This document shows positions 25,720-36,578 of a stretch of DNA of 44,184 bases, in pieces (position 1 is the first letter of the stretch; every line of letters begins with the position of its first letter). This DNA comes from Candidatus Limosilactobacillus merdipullorum. Lineage in GTDB: Bacteria; Bacillota; Bacilli; Lactobacillales; Lactobacillaceae. The stretch lies in NCBI GenBank assembly GCA_019113965.1, contig DXGK01000031.1:1-44184 (forward strand). Reading direction: 5' to 3'. The notes under the pieces are model-generated. The model saw nothing but the letters and a program-made list of their open reading frames with translations. It searched no databases and was not told where the DNA came from. A program made the position numbers and the translations under genes.

Positions 25720-26904
25720 CTATTCGTCTAAACCTTCGTCACCATCTGGTTCAACGTCGTCATCAGTGGCCGACGTCATTTCGCTGGCCGGCTTGATATC
25801 GATCTTGTAGCCGGTCAGATTTGCGGCCAGCCGGGCGTTTTGCCCGTGCTTACCAATTGCAAGTGATAACTGGTCATCAGGAACGACCACCGTGCAAGCG
25901 CGACGTGGACGTTCTTCCTCAGTTGTTTCCTCGCCATCTTCACCTTCTACTGCCGGTTCAGTGGCTGGTTCGTCATCGAAAATGACGTCTTCCACGTCTG
26001 CCGGGTTGAGAGCATTGGCAATAAAATTGGCCGGGTTCTCATCGTATTCGACGATATCGATGTTTTCACCACCAAGTTGGTTCACAATCGCCTGAACACG
26101 TGAACCACGTGGTCCAACACAGGTACCAACCGCGTCAACGTTCGGGTCGGTAGAGTAGACTGCGACCTTGGCCCGGTCGCCCGGTTCGCGGACGATCTTC
26201 TTGATTTCAACTGGGCCATCTGCGAATTCAGGTACTTCCTTTTCAAACAGCCGCCGCAGCAGGTCTGGCGCCGTCCGTGAAACGAAGACTTGAGGTCCCC
26301 GCATCCGTTCGCCTTCCTTCACGTCCTTAACGCGGGTGATGTACACCTGCAAGTGGTCATGAACGTGGTACTGTTCGTTAGGCATCCGGTCGTGCTTGTT
26401 CATCGCCGCTTCGGTCCCATCCGGCAGTTCAACGTAAACGTAACGACTGTCTTCCCGGGACACGATGGCATCCACGATGTCGTTTTCCAGCTTGTGGTAA
26501 CGGTCAGCCACCACCTGGCGTTCGGCGTTCTTTAATTGTTGGAGAACAACGCCCTTCCCCGCTTGGGCCGCAATTCGGCCGAAGTTTGCCGGCGTTACTT
26601 CCTGGTCGATCTCGTCGCCCAGTTCGTAGCCGTGGCTGATCTTGTAAGCATCCTTCAGGCTGATTTCCTCTTGGGGGTTGGTAACCTCATCAACCACAAT
26701 CTTCCGGGCATAAACCTTGAAGGCACCGGTGTCAGGATCAATTGACACCTTCACGTTGGCCTTGTTCTGCTTGTAGTTGTTCTTGTAAGCAGTTGCCAGC
26801 GCATCAGTCAGGACACTGATAATGGTCTCCTTTTTAACACCCTTTTCCTTTTCGAGAACGTTCATCGCCTGGAGAAGTTCTTGATTCTGCTTTTTTGTGC
26901 TCAT
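25720..26904 (-). CDS. nusA: Transcription termination/antitermination factor NusA
   Basis: Binds RNA polymerase and modulates pausing and termination. The N-terminal polymerase-binding domain spans about residues 1-125, then the S1 domain, KH1 with [12 protein letters not shown] (about 263-274) and KH2 with [14 protein letters not shown] (about 348-361). A stretch of about 25 mostly acidic residues (about 310-335, Glu/Asp/Thr-rich) is inserted at the start of KH2, where Bacillus NusA has only a few residues. The C-terminal tail is also acidic. The length of 394 residues reflects these extras. It lies 14 bases after rimP. Confidence 0.97.
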   Translation of the reverse strand: MSTKKQNQELLQAMNVLEKEKGVKKETIISVLTDALATAYKNNYKQNKANVKVSIDPDTGAFKVYARKIVVDEVTNPQEEISLKDAYKISHGYELGDEIDQEVTPANFGRIAAQAGKGVVLQQLKNAERQVVADRYHKLENDIVDAIVSREDSRYVYVELPDGTEAAMNKHDRMPNEQYHVHDHLQVYITRVKDVKEGERMRGPQVFVSRTAPDLLRRLFEKEVPEFADGPVEIKKIVREPGDRAKVAVYSTDPNVDAVGTCVGPRGSRVQAIVNQLGGENIDIVEYDENPANFIANALNPADVEDVIFDDEPATEPAVEGEDGEETTEEERPRRACTVVVPDDQLSLAIGKHGQNARLAANLTGYKIDIKPASEMTSATDDDVEPDGDEGLDE

Positions 26905-26918
26905 TGACAGATACTCCT

Positions 26919-27401
26919 TTAAAACTTGATGGCTAAACGTGCCTGTGCAACCTGCTTGCGCGGCAGGTCAATGGTCTTTTTCCTGGTCTTATCCATGTAT
27001 TCAATGGTCAAAACCTCGTCGTCAACCTTTTTGAGGGTTCCCTCGTAAACCTTTTGGCCGTGCTGCCCTTTGAGCGGCGAGTACAAGGAAATATGAACGT
27101 ACTGGTTAATTGCCCGTTCATAGTCACGCGGCTTTTTCAGCGGCCGTTCTGCACCTGGCGACGAAACTTCCAGGAAGTACTGTTGTGGGATGGGATCCTC
27201 AGGTAATGAATCCAGCTTCTCACTCAGTGCGTCGCTCACGTTGGCACAATCTTCAAGGGTAATTCCGCCATCCTTGTCAATGTAGACGCGAAGATACCAG
27301 CTGCCGCCTTCCTTCACAAACTCCACATCGTACAACTCAAAATGATGCTCATCTAAGATCGGGTTAACCAGCTCAGTCACCGTTTCAACTACTGTTGCCA
27401 C
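26919..27401 (-). CDS. rimP: Ribosome maturation factor RimP
   Basis: Needed for 30S subunit assembly. The N-terminal alpha/beta domain has [25 protein letters not shown], and the middle shows the [21 protein letters not shown] segment typical of the family. The frame is open to 27458, but that region is the terminator hairpin. The GTG at 27401 is preceded by GGAGGTGAC and gives [12 protein letters not shown], the normal N-terminus, 160 residues. An ATG one base upstream of the GTG (AATGTG) is out of frame. It is the first gene of rimP-nusA-ylxR-ylxQ-infB-rbfA. Confidence 0.95.
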   Translation of the reverse strand: MATVVETVTELVNPILDEHHFELYDVEFVKEGGSWYLRVYIDKDGGITLEDCANVSDALSEKLDSLPEDPIPQQYFLEVSSPGAERPLKKPRDYERAINQYVHISLYSPLKGQHGQKVYEGTLKKVDDEVLTIEYMDKTRKKTIDLPRKQVAQARLAIKF

Positions 27402-27430
27402 ATTGTCACCTCCATGTCGCAATTGATTGC

Positions 27431-27460
27431 AAGAAAAAGAGCGAGCATTGCTGCTCACTC
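27431..27460 (-). terminator. Terminator-like hairpin in the rimP leader
   Basis: On the minus strand, GAGTGAGCA, loop of four, TGCTCGCTC, then TTTTTC: a 9-bp stem with one wobble. It lies after polC and also about 18 bases downstream of the rimP start site, so it is either polC's terminator or an attenuator of the operon. Confidence 0.8.
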
Positions 27461-27484
27461 CACAATGAGTTATTAGACATTAGT

Positions 27485-27513
27485 ATTATACCATCACCAT
27501 ATTTGCTGTGCAA
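27485..27513 (-). promoter_or_regulatory. Promoter of the rimP-nusA-infB operon
   Basis: On the minus strand, -35 TTGCAC (27513-27508), 17-base spacer, extended -10 TGGTATAAT with the hexamer at 27490-27485. It lies 15 bases after the polC stop. Confidence 0.88.
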
Positions 27514-27527
27514 CCGCCACAACCAAG

Positions 27528-30500
27528 CTAAAAGTCGAACAGCGACAACTGGTTCTGGTCCGGCAGTCCATCGAGCACGTGCTGGGTGGTCATGAAGTCG
27601 ATTAACGACTGGGAGACGTGGGCCCGCTTGGCCAGGTCTTCCTTGGAAAGGAATTCCTGTTCTTCGCGTGCAGCAACGATTTGCTTGGCGGCGTTAACCC
27701 CCAGCCCCGGGATCGCCGAGAACGGCGCAATCAGGGAGTTACCGTCAATCAACCACTTGGTTGCATCAGACCGCTTGAGGTCCACCATTTTGAAGTTGTA
27801 GCCACGTTCCAGCATTTCGTTGGCCAGGTCAAGGACGGTTTCCAAGTTCTTGTCTTTGGCAGTTGCGTCGTGGTTGCGTTCCTTCTCCACGATTTCGTTG
27901 ATCTTCCCCTTAACCGCGTTCTTCCCCTGGGACATGGCAACAACGTCAAAGTCGCTCGCCCGGACTGAGAAGAAGGCGCAGTAGTAAATCAGCGGACAGT
28001 AAACCTTAAAGTAAGCAATTCGCAAGGCCATCAGAACGTAAGCAGCGGCGTGGGCCCGTGGGAACATGTACTTGATCTTACTGCAGGAGTCCATGTACCA
28101 CTGTGGGACCTTCACCTTCTTCATTTCTGGCAGGTACTTTTCCGGGATTCCCCGCCCGTGACGAACGGATTCCATCACCTGGAAGGCACTTTCCGACTTT
28201 AAGCCGTAGTTGATCAAGTCGGTCATGATGTTATCACGACAACCGATGACGTTGGCAATCGTGGCCACGTGATTGTTAATCAGGTCTTCGGCGTTGTTGT
28301 TCCACACGTCGGTCCCGTGGGACAGTCCAGAAATCTGCAGGAGTTGGGAGTAGTTTTGCGGGTGCGTTTCCTCCAGCATTCCCCGGACGAAACGGGTCCC
28401 AAATTCTGGCAAGCCGAGAGTCCCGGTCTGCGAATTGATCTGTTCCGGTGTCACTCCGAGCGCTTCCGGACTGGAGAAGAGGCTCATTACCCCGGGATCG
28501 TCCATCGGGATCGTCTTCGGGTCGATCCCCGACAAATCTTGCAGCTCACGGATCATCGTCGGGTCATCATGACCCAGGATGTCCATCTTCAGCAGATTAT
28601 CGTGAATCGAGTGGAAGTCAAAGTGGGTTGTTTCCCAGTCGGCACTCTGGTCGTCTGCCGGGTACTGGACCGGGGTAAAGTCGTAAATTTCCTTGTCGTC
28701 GGGAACGATGATAATCCCCGCCGGGTGCTGACCGGTCGTCCGCTTGACCCCCGTTGCGCCCTTGGCCAGGCGGTCTTCTTCGGCCTTGCGGAATTCACGG
28801 TCGTTTTCCCGCTCGTAGGCCTTAACGTAGCCGTAAGCCGTCTTATCGGCAATCGTCCCAATCGTTCCGGCCCGGTAAACGTTCTTCGATCCGAAGAGTA
28901 CCTTCATGTAGTTATGGGCAATCGGTTGGTAGTCACCGGAAAAGTTCAGGTCGATGTCTGGCACCTTATTTCCTTCAAATCCCAGGAAGGTTTGGAAAGG
29001 AATGTTTTGGCCATCCTTGACCATCAGTGTCCCGCACTTCGGGCAGTCCTTGTCAGGCAAGTCATAGCCGGAACTGTACTCACCCTTGGTGAAGAACTGG
29101 CTGTACTGACATTTTGGACAGCGGTAATGCGGTGGCAGCGGGTTGACCTCGGTCACTCCTGACAGGGTGGCCACTACACTGGAACCAACGGACCCCCGTG
29201 ACCCCACCAGGTAACCGTCCTTGTTGGACTTGGCCACCAGTCGCTGAGCAATCAGGTAGTGGACGGCAAAACCGTTCTTGATGATCGCATCTAGTTCCAG
29301 CTTAATTCGGTCGGCAACGATCTTCGGTAGCGGGTCACCGTACCAAGCCTTGGCCGTCTTGTAGGTCCGTTCGGTGATTTCGTCGTTGGCACCCTTCATG
29401 TGTGGCGGGTAGGTACCCGGTGCCACCGGTGCAATTTCATCGATGGAATCCGCAATTTGCTGGGTATTGTCAACGACGATCTTTTGGGCGACATCTTCCC
29501 CTAAAAACGAGAACTCATCGAGCATCTCGTCGGTCGTCCGGAAGTGGACGTCTGGCCGCTTGGTATGGTTCAGCGGGTTCGCCCCACCCTGTGAGGCAAT
29601 CAGCACCTGCCGGTAATCAGCATCTTCGGGATTCAAGTAGTGGACATCACCGGTAGCGACAACCGGCTTGCCCAGGTCATCCCCCAGTTTAACCATGTTG
29701 CCGATAATCTCTTCCAGCTTGGCCTGGTCGCTGATCAATCCCTCTTCGATTAACGGTGCATAGTTGGGCTTGGGCTGAACTTCCAGGTAGTCGTAGTACT
29801 TGGCCTTCTGCTTGGCAGCGTCGTAACCCTTTTGCATCATCGCCGTAAAGACTTCGCCCCGGTGACAAGCGGAACCGACAAGCAACCCGTCGCGGTACTT
29901 ATCCAGCTGCCGCCGCGGAATCCGCGGAACGCGGGAGAAGTACTTCACGTTAGACAGTGAGATCAACTTGTAGAGGTTCTTCAATCCCGCCTGGGTCTGG
30001 GCCATCAGAATGGCGTGGGACGGACGAGTGTGCCGGTAGGCGTCGTTATCGGCCATGTGGTCGTTCAACTGGCTGGCCTTAGTCACACCCCACTGTTTCT
30101 CGGCATCCTTCAAGAAGAGGTGCAACAGGTGGCCAGTCGCCTCGGCGTCGTAGTTGGCCCGGTGGTGGTGCTCCAGCGAAACGCCAAACTTCTTGCTCAA
30201 AGTGTTCAACCGGTAGGACCGCAAGTTCGGGTACAGAACCCGGGCCAACGGTAAGGTGTCGATCACCGGTACATCGATTTCCGGTTCACCGTGACGGCGG
30301 TAACCGGTGTTCATGAAGCCCAAGTCAAAGGAAACGTTATGGCCGGCGATTAGCGAACCCTTACAGAAGTCACGGAAGAGGTCAAAGACTTCCTTTTCAC
30401 TTTTTGAACCGCGAACCATGTCGTCGGTAATGCTGGTCAGGTCAATCGTCTGCTTGGACAGCGGGAAACCAGGATCGATAAACTCATCGAAGTGGTCAAG

Positions 30501-31853
30501 CACTTCCCCGTGGTGCATCTTGGTGGCCGACAATTCGATCACCTTGTCATAGATGGCGGATAAACCTGTCGTTTCCACGTCAAAGATGACATAGTCGGCA
30601 TCCAGGAGTTCCGCGTCGTTGGGGTTGTAGACGATCGGCATCCCCTCATCGACCAGGTTGGCTTCCACGCCGTAGAGCATCTTAAAGTCATCAAAGCCCT
30701 TGGCTGCCTGCGCTGCTTCGGGGAAGGCCTGCACGTCGGTATGGTCAGTAACTGCCAGGGCCTTCATCCCCCACTGGTGAGCCTGGTTGACGTAGTCAGT
30801 AATGCTATTAGTGGCGTCCATCTGGCTCATCTTGGAATGCAGGTGCAATTCAACTCGTTTCTTGCCTTCTGGCGCCTTATCTTCCCGTGAACGGTGTCTC
30901 ACCTGGTTAATATCAAAGGCCATCATCGTCAGGTCGTGCATATAGGTATCTTCCTGGATCGGGCCCCGAGCCTTAATCCAGTCCCCTTCTGCCAACTTGG
31001 CAAACAAGGCCTTGTCGGTGTCATTATTGGAGAATTTTTTAATGGCAAACGACGAGGTGTAATCGGTCACTTCCAAGACCAGGATTTGCCGGCCGCTCTT
31101 GATGTCGGTAACTTCCTTGCTGAAAACGTAGCCTTCGACAACTACGTTACGCTCCTCATCGGTAATGTCGCCCATCCGGGTGACCGGAATCTTGGGGTTA
31201 ATCTGCTTGCCCAAGACCACCGGACCGCTTGGCGCTGCATTAGCCTTCTTGGTAGGCCGCTTCGCCAATTCGGCCATCGCCTTTTTAACCAGGTCCTGGT
31301 CCTTAGCCGCTTGCTTCTTGCGTACTTCGGCCACCCGCTGGCGGGACGCCTCCTCGTTGACTTTGACGGTCAGCTTAAAAGAGGGAAAACCAACCTCGGT
31401 GTAGGCCTGGCCGAGCTGCTGAACCAGCTGGTCGGCAAAGAAGTTGGCCGCCTGCTGACTGCTAACGGTTAACGTCACCCGGTGTCCATCCACGCTGGGA
31501 ACACTTTGGGCAATCATCTCCGTCCCCAGTGGTGAACCGCCAACAACTGCATCAGCAATGACCGGCCAATAATCAACCAGTAGCGACTGGTCAATGTCAT
31601 CAGTGGGGGTAGCAATCGTCAAGCTAACTTCCTTGACGATCCCATCAAAAGCGTTGGTCAGCGCGTCACGCAGCCGCCGGTAAACATCAACCGGTAGGAT
31701 CTTGGGAAAAGTCAGCTGAAATTCCCAGCAGGCTGACTGCTGGTGGACAATGACGGCCTTGACTTTCCCGTCTGCCAGTGTCGGTTCGTTAGCGTCGGCT
31801 AGCTGGACTTGCTCCAGTAATTTTTCAAACAATTCGTGTCGACTTAATTCCAC
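27528..31853 (-). CDS. polC: DNA polymerase III alpha subunit, Gram-positive PolC
   Basis: Main replicative polymerase of Firmicutes, with built-in proofreading. Domains in order: N-terminal part, OB fold, split PHP ([16 protein letters not shown]), DEDD 3'-5' exonuclease with FDVETTGL, second PHP part, zinc-binding CPKC pairs near residues 900-930, and the polymerase core with [12 protein letters not shown]. About 1440 residues, normal. The frame has an ATG at 31859, but it is only one base from GGAG; the GTG at 31853 lies 7 bases after it and gives MELSRHELF, matching the family. I prefer the GTG. It follows proS after a terminator, and no clear promoter of its own was found. Confidence 0.96.
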   Translation of the reverse strand: MELSRHELFEKLLEQVQLADANEPTLADGKVKAVIVHQQSACWEFQLTFPKILPVDVYRRLRDALTNAFDGIVKEVSLTIATPTDDIDQSLLVDYWPVIADAVVGGSPLGTEMIAQSVPSVDGHRVTLTVSSQQAANFFADQLVQQLGQAYTEVGFPSFKLTVKVNEEASRQRVAEVRKKQAAKDQDLVKKAMAELAKRPTKKANAAPSGPVVLGKQINPKIPVTRMGDITDEERNVVVEGYVFSKEVTDIKSGRQILVLEVTDYTSSFAIKKFSNNDTDKALFAKLAEGDWIKARGPIQEDTYMHDLTMMAFDINQVRHRSREDKAPEGKKRVELHLHSKMSQMDATNSITDYVNQAHQWGMKALAVTDHTDVQAFPEAAQAAKGFDDFKMLYGVEANLVDEGMPIVYNPNDAELLDADYVIFDVETTGLSAIYDKVIELSATKMHHGEVLDHFDEFIDPGFPLSKQTIDLTSITDDMVRGSKSEKEVFDLFRDFCKGSLIAGHNVSFDLGFMNTGYRRHGEPEIDVPVIDTLPLARVLYPNLRSYRLNTLSKKFGVSLEHHHRANYDAEATGHLLHLFLKDAEKQWGVTKASQLNDHMADNDAYRHTRPSHAILMAQTQAGLKNLYKLISLSNVKYFSRVPRIPRRQLDKYRDGLLVGSACHRGEVFTAMMQKGYDAAKQKAKYYDYLEVQPKPNYAPLIEEGLISDQAKLEEIIGNMVKLGDDLGKPVVATGDVHYLNPEDADYRQVLIASQGGANPLNHTKRPDVHFRTTDEMLDEFSFLGEDVAQKIVVDNTQQIADSIDEIAPVAPGTYPPHMKGANDEITERTYKTAKAWYGDPLPKIVADRIKLELDAIIKNGFAVHYLIAQRLVAKSNKDGYLVGSRGSVGSSVVATLSGVTEVNPLPPHYRCPKCQYSQFFTKGEYSSGYDLPDKDCPKCGTLMVKDGQNIPFQTFLGFEGNKVPDIDLNFSGDYQPIAHNYMKVLFGSKNVYRAGTIGTIADKTAYGYVKAYERENDREFRKAEEDRLAKGATGVKRTTGQHPAGIIIVPDDKEIYDFTPVQYPADDQSADWETTHFDFHSIHDNLLKMDILGHDDPTMIRELQDLSGIDPKTIPMDDPGVMSLFSSPEALGVTPEQINSQTGTLGLPEFGTRFVRGMLEETHPQNYSQLLQISGLSHGTDVWNNNAEDLINNHVATIANVIGCRDNIMTDLINYGLKSESAFQVMESVRHGRGIPEKYLPEMKKVKVPQWYMDSCSKIKYMFPRAHAAAYVLMALRIAYFKVYCPLIYYCAFFSVRASDFDVVAMSQGKNAVKGKINEIVEKERNHDATAKDKNLETVLDLANEMLERGYNFKMVDLKRSDATKWLIDGNSLIAPFSAIPGLGVNAAKQIVAAREEQEFLSKEDLAKRAHVSQSLIDFMTTQHVLDGLPDQNQLSLFDF

Positions 31854-31881
31854 GTTCATACTCCTTTTAAGTAAACACTTG

Positions 31882-31925
31882 CTAAAAGAAAGAAGCTGTG
31901 GCAACTAGGTTTACCGCAGCCTCTT
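31882..31925 (-). terminator. Terminator between proS and polC
   Basis: On the minus strand, arms 31914-31925 and 31890-31901 pair over 12 positions with one mismatch and one wobble, followed by TCTTTT. Confidence 0.65.
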
Positions 31926-31939
31926 CTCAGTCAAAAGAA

Positions 31940-33676
31940 TTAGTCCTTTTGTTGCTGGTCATCCGCAGCCTGTTTTAGGAGGATGTGGACGTTATTGACA
32001 ACTTCTTCTTGTTTAACTTCAATGGTTTCACCAGTCCGGCGAAGCTTAATTTCGACGATCCCGTCCTTGGCCTTCTTACCAACGGTAATTCGGATTGGCA
32101 GACCAATCAGGTCGGAGTCGGCAAACTTCACCCCGGCCCGTTCCTTCCGGTCGTCAACCAGAACTTCGTAGCCATCCTTTTCCAAGGCAGCGGTAATTTC
32201 GTTAGCCATCTTCATCTGTTCGTCGTTCTTAACGTTAATCGGAATGACGTGAACGTCAAATGGGGCAACGGCGGCTGGCCAGATCAGACCGCGGTCATCG
32301 TTATTCTGTTCGGCAATTGCGGACAGCAACCGCGAAACACCGATCCCGTAGCAGCCCATCACGATATCGGTTGGCTTCCCCTGCTGGTTAAGGACCTGGG
32401 CCTTAAAGATGTTTGAGTACAGCGTCCCCAGCTTGAAGATGTGACCAACTTCGATCCCGTTAGTAAACTTCAGTGGCAGGCCGTCTGGACCAATTTCGCC
32501 TTCCTTGACGTTGCGCACATCGGCAAACTGGTCGACGGTGAAATCACGGTCAAAGTTGACATTGATGTAGTGGTTGCCGTCTTCGTTGGCGCCACAGGCC
32601 ATGTTAACCATGCCCTTGATGTGTTGGTCAGCGATAATCTCCATCTTATCGTTGACCCCGACCGGCCCCAGTGAACCAGCATGAGCCGGCAGTACGGCGG
32701 CAATTTCGTCATCCGTTGCCAGGCGAACGGAGTCGGCATCCAGGATGTTGTTCAACTTGACTTCGTTGACTTCGTCGTTACCACGCATCAGGACCATCAC
32801 CTGCTTGGTTTCTTTGCCGGTCTTAACGGTGTAAACCATGGCCTTGAGAATCTGGCTTGGCTCCATTCCCAAGCTTTCAGCCGCTTCGTCAACACTGTAG
32901 GCTCCCGGGGTCCCCTTCTTGGTTAACTCGCCTGGCTTACCAATTTGTTGTTTTTCAACAAACTTGCTAGTGGCCTTTTCCAAGTTGGCGGCGTAACCAC
33001 CGTCGGTATAAACAATCGTGTCCTCCCCGATTGCTGCTGGGGCTGAGAATTCTTGCGAACCCTTGCCACCGATTGTCCCGGAATCAGCCAGGATCACCTT
33101 ATAATCGAGGCCAATCTCGTCAAAAATTGCCCGGAAGGCCTTGGCCATGTGGTCGTATTCTACATCCAATCCCTCGCGATCGGCAGTAAAGGAATAACCA
33201 TCGTACATGATGAATTCCTTGCTCCGCAGCAGTCCAAACCGCGGACGCTCTTCATCCCGGAACTTATCCTGGATTTGATACAACAGCAATGGCAGCTTCT
33301 TGTAAGACTTAAGGCTGTCACGAACGATGGTAGTGAAGGTTTCTTCGTGTGTTGGTCCCAATAAGAACAGCCGCTTGCGCCGGTCATCGAGCTTGAACAG
33401 GTTGTCTCCGTATGCTTCATAGCGACCAGACTTTTCCCACATATCCGCCGGCAACAGCATTGGCGCGGTCATTTCGACCCCGTCATACTTATCCATTTGC
33501 TTGCGGATCAAGTTATTGATCTTGGCGATGATCCGCTGTGCCATCGGCAGGTAAGCCCAGATACCGGCAGAAACCTGGTAGATATAGCCGCCGCGGACCA
33601 GCAGTTTATGGCTGGTGGCTTCGGCATCGCTTGGCGCCTCTTTTAGCGTCGGAATTAACATGCGTGATTGTTTCAT
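31940..33676 (-). CDS. proS: Prolyl-tRNA synthetase (bacterial type with editing domain)
   Basis: Charges tRNA-Pro. Class II motifs are present: motif 2 region FRDEERPRFGLLRSKEF and motif 3 GCYGIGVSRLL. Between them lies the YbaK-like INS domain (about residues 230-390) with the segment MVNMACGANEDG, which edits mischarged alanine. The length of 578 residues is standard. It is the last gene of uppS-cdsA-rseP-proS, 29 bases after rseP, and is followed by a terminator. Confidence 0.97.
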   Translation of the reverse strand: MKQSRMLIPTLKEAPSDAEATSHKLLVRGGYIYQVSAGIWAYLPMAQRIIAKINNLIRKQMDKYDGVEMTAPMLLPADMWEKSGRYEAYGDNLFKLDDRRKRLFLLGPTHEETFTTIVRDSLKSYKKLPLLLYQIQDKFRDEERPRFGLLRSKEFIMYDGYSFTADREGLDVEYDHMAKAFRAIFDEIGLDYKVILADSGTIGGKGSQEFSAPAAIGEDTIVYTDGGYAANLEKATSKFVEKQQIGKPGELTKKGTPGAYSVDEAAESLGMEPSQILKAMVYTVKTGKETKQVMVLMRGNDEVNEVKLNNILDADSVRLATDDEIAAVLPAHAGSLGPVGVNDKMEIIADQHIKGMVNMACGANEDGNHYINVNFDRDFTVDQFADVRNVKEGEIGPDGLPLKFTNGIEVGHIFKLGTLYSNIFKAQVLNQQGKPTDIVMGCYGIGVSRLLSAIAEQNNDDRGLIWPAAVAPFDVHVIPINVKNDEQMKMANEITAALEKDGYEVLVDDRKERAGVKFADSDLIGLPIRITVGKKAKDGIVEIKLRRTGETIEVKQEEVVNNVHILLKQAADDQQQKD

Positions 33677-33705
33677 TATCTTTTTTACTCCTCAAATAGT
33701 TTTCC

Positions 33706-34983
33706 TTAGTGGACAAAGTAGCGCTGGATATCGTTATAGGTTACCAGAATCATCAGCAACAGTAGGAGGCTGAAGCCAATCAAGGTAACAACCACTTCCA
33801 CTTTCTCCGGGATTGGCCGGCGGATAATTGCTTCAATAATATTCAAGAGCAACTTGCCACCGTCCAGCGCCGGGATCGGCAGGAGGTTGACGATCCCCAA
33901 GTTGATCGACAGGGCAGCCAGGAAGGCCAAGACCCCGTTAATCCCATAGTGCGTCGCCTGAGATGTACCGGCATACATTGCCACCGGCCCACCAAAGTCA
34001 TTGACGTTAAAGCCGTGAGTTATCATGTGGCCAAGCACGCTAAAGATCAGTGTTCCGGATTGGGCAAAGGCGTTCCAACCGTACTTGACCCGGGCAACTG
34101 GCGACTTAGAGATTTCTTCTTCAATGCCGATCCGACCAACCTTTTGCTTGTTGACGACGGTCGTCTTGGTTTTGATCCTCGTGGATCGTTGGTGTCCATT
34201 GTGAGCATAGGTGACCGTCACCGTTTTCCCCGGTTGGGTACTAATTTGCTGCGATAGTGCCTGCCAGGAAGCAACGCGGTGGTTGTTCACCTTAACTACC
34301 CGGTCACCGGTAACCAGGCCTGCCCGGGCAGCGGGACCGTGCGCCTGGACATTACCCAGGCGGTTGCTCCCAGTAGGAATCCCCGGCAAGGTAAAGCCAA
34401 GGATCACAAAAACCACCAGGGATAAAATGAAGTTGTTAAACGGTCCGGCAAAGTTTGTCAGCATCCGGTTCCCCAGTGATGCCGATTGGAACAGGACGTC
34501 ACGCGGGGCAATCCGCACGCTCGTCCCGTCTGGCTCCACGATCACGGCATCGTGGTTGACGGGGTAACGCTTCACTGCCGATTCATCACCATTGATGTAG
34601 CCGGCGATAAACAACTTATCGGTGAGGTCGTGGTCGACCACCTGCAGTGGAATCCCCTGCAACAGGCGCCGCCCCTTACTGACATCAATGGTGTCGACTT
34701 CCTGGTCATTATTGAGCGAAATGCTAATGGTCGAACCGGGGCGCAAATGTTCCTCATCGTCGTCATCGTCCCCCGCAAAGCGGACATAGCCGCCAAGCGG
34801 CAGGATCCGGATAGTAAAGGTGGTACCATTCTTTCCCCGACGCCACCAAACTTTGGGCCCCATGCCAATGGAAAATTCACGAACCAGGATTCCCGCCCGC
34901 ACAGCGAAAAAGTAATGACCAAATTCATGAACCAGGACAATCAACCCGAAAACCAGGATGAACGTAATAATTGTGATTAGCAA
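33706..34983 (-). CDS. rseP: Site-2 zinc metalloprotease RseP
   Basis: Intramembrane protease that cleaves membrane-bound regulators and signal peptide remnants. The zinc site HEFGH is in the first helix (about residues 19-23), and the partner Asp is in NLLPIPALDGGK near the C-terminal helix. One PDZ domain (GPAARAGLVTGDRVVKVNN) lies in the middle. A short acidic run (GDDDDDEE) follows the first cytoplasmic loop, perhaps a lineage-specific detail. It has 425 residues. It stands 23 bases after cdsA and before proS, the conserved lactobacillus order. Confidence 0.96.
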   Translation of the reverse strand: MLITIITFILVFGLIVLVHEFGHYFFAVRAGILVREFSIGMGPKVWWRRGKNGTTFTIRILPLGGYVRFAGDDDDDEEHLRPGSTISISLNNDQEVDTIDVSKGRRLLQGIPLQVVDHDLTDKLFIAGYINGDESAVKRYPVNHDAVIVEPDGTSVRIAPRDVLFQSASLGNRMLTNFAGPFNNFILSLVVFVILGFTLPGIPTGSNRLGNVQAHGPAARAGLVTGDRVVKVNNHRVASWQALSQQISTQPGKTVTVTYAHNGHQRSTRIKTKTTVVNKQKVGRIGIEEEISKSPVARVKYGWNAFAQSGTLIFSVLGHMITHGFNVNDFGGPVAMYAGTSQATHYGINGVLAFLAALSINLGIVNLLPIPALDGGKLLLNIIEAIIRRPIPEKVEVVVTLIGFSLLLLLMILVTYNDIQRYFVH

Positions 34984-35006
34984 ATAATCGCCTCACTCGG
35001 TATAGG

Positions 35007-35795
35007 TTAAATAATTGCCAGCAACTGCATCAGTGGCATCACTAACAACATGCTATCGAAACGGTCAAGAATGCCACCATGCCCCGGCAAGATCTTCCCA
35101 GAGTCCTTGACACCGTAGTAACGCTTGAGGGCAGATTCAATCAGGTCGCCAAACTGGCCCATAATTGATAAGAATAAGGTGGCGAGGATCATCAACCCGT
35201 AGTTATGGTAGCCCACCGGGAAGAAGTGGAGGTAAATGGCCAGGATGATGACGGCCGATACCGTCCCACCGATTGAACCTTCCCAGGTCTTGTTCGGGCT
35301 AACCTTCGGTGCCAACTTATGCTTACCAATCTGGCGGCCGATCAGGTAGGCACCACTGTCGGTAATCCAGACAACCAGCATCCCATACAGCAAAGTGGTA
35401 AAACCAATTCCCCGGGCGGCAATAAAGGCATTGAAGCCAAAGCCAATGTAAAGCATCCCTAAGGTTAACACACCAGCATCGTCAAAGCTAAAGCGCTGCT
35501 TGGCAAAGACAGTGTATAGCAGCAACAGGATCACCAGGATGTAGAAGGCCTCCCAGCGGTTAATGCCTCTCGGCAGCCAGTTCAACCAATTTGCCGGCGC
35601 AATTACCAGGCAGACGCCCAGAAAACTAATCAGTGCCGGGAATGAAGTGACAAACATCTTTTTCATCGTCGTGATTTCGCCCATCGCCACAACCCCTAAA
35701 GCAAGGGCGGCGATCGTTAATGGCCAGCTGCCAACTAAGATCAGCGGGATAAAAATGGCCAGGGCCACGACGGCAGTAATTACACGCGTTCTCAA
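35007..35795 (-). CDS. cdsA: Phosphatidate cytidylyltransferase
   Basis: Makes CDP-diacylglycerol from phosphatidate and CTP, the branch point of phospholipid synthesis. It is a membrane protein with about seven to eight helices. The C-terminal signature is seen: SPNKTWEGSIGG, followed by GDLIESALKRYYGVKDSGKILPGHGGILDRFDS. It has 262 residues. It lies 15 bases after uppS, so synthesis of wall lipid carrier and phospholipid precursors is co-transcribed. Confidence 0.97.
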   Translation of the reverse strand: MRTRVITAVVALAIFIPLILVGSWPLTIAALALGVVAMGEITTMKKMFVTSFPALISFLGVCLVIAPANWLNWLPRGINRWEAFYILVILLLLYTVFAKQRFSFDDAGVLTLGMLYIGFGFNAFIAARGIGFTTLLYGMLVVWITDSGAYLIGRQIGKHKLAPKVSPNKTWEGSIGGTVSAVIILAIYLHFFPVGYHNYGLMILATLFLSIMGQFGDLIESALKRYYGVKDSGKILPGHGGILDRFDSMLLVMPLMQLLAII

Positions 35796-35810
35796 TGTTA
35801 TTCTCCAATC

Positions 35811-36572
35811 TTATTTATTAACCAGTCCGCCAAAACGACGGTGACGGTGCTGGAAGACGCTAATGGCCGCTTTGAGACTCTCACCATCAAAGTCCGGCCA
35901 GGATTGATCAACAAAGACCAGCTCACTGTAGGCAATCTGCCAAAGTAAGAAGTTGCTGATCCGTTCCTCACCACTGGTCCGAATCATGAGGTCTGGATCT
36001 GCCAATTTGCCAAGCGGTGCGGTCATCAGATGCGCGCTGATTGCCTGTTCGTCGATGCTTTCAGGAGCCAGTTTACCATCTTGGATGTCCTGTCCCAGCG
36101 CCTTAACGGCTCCGACCAGCTCATCTCTTCCCCCGTAATTGAGGGCAAAGTTCAGCACCATCCCATCGCAATCCTTGGTGTCGGCGATGGCTTGGTTAAC
36201 CGCCTTTTGGGTTCCAGCCGGCAATTCATCAATATGCCCCATCACCATCACCCGGACATTGTGAGCCACCAGGTCGGGAACGAAGGTGTTAAAAAAACGA
36301 ATTGGCAACTTCATCAAGTAGCTAACCTCTGACGTTGGCCGTTTCCAATTCTCAGTGGAAAAGGCGTACAAGGTTAGTACCTTGACCCCTAAGTCACTGG
36401 CGGCAATGGCAACCTTCTTCACGGACTCCATTCCCGCCTTGTGGCCGGCAACCCGCGGCAAATGCTGGCGCGTTGCCCAGCGACCATTACCATCCATAAT
36501 GATGGCCACGTGCTCCGGAATCTTGTCCATATCTAATTCGGTGGTTTGGTGGTCTTCTCCATCCACTCCCAT
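35811..36572 (-). CDS. uppS: Undecaprenyl diphosphate synthase
   Basis: Adds eight isoprene units to farnesyl diphosphate to make the lipid carrier of peptidoglycan and wall polymers. The signature IIMDGNGRWA has the catalytic Asp27; TLYAFSTENWKRP and the C-terminal PDLMIRTSGEERISNFLLWQIAYSE segment follow. AGGAGG lies 9 bases before the ATG at 36572; the TTG six bases earlier is too close, so the protein has 253 residues. It heads uppS-cdsA-rseP-proS and is preceded by a structured region of about 200 bases. Confidence 0.97.
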   Translation of the reverse strand: MGVDGEDHQTTELDMDKIPEHVAIIMDGNGRWATRQHLPRVAGHKAGMESVKKVAIAASDLGVKVLTLYAFSTENWKRPTSEVSYLMKLPIRFFNTFVPDLVAHNVRVMVMGHIDELPAGTQKAVNQAIADTKDCDGMVLNFALNYGGRDELVGAVKALGQDIQDGKLAPESIDEQAISAHLMTAPLGKLADPDLMIRTSGEERISNFLLWQIAYSELVFVDQSWPDFDGESLKAAISVFQHRHRRFGGLVNK

Positions 36573-36578
36573 TGGCAA

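Noticed and set aside
28269-29162. 297-codon plus-strand open frame
   Set aside because: Antisense to the polymerase core of polC; no recognisable domain or start signal.
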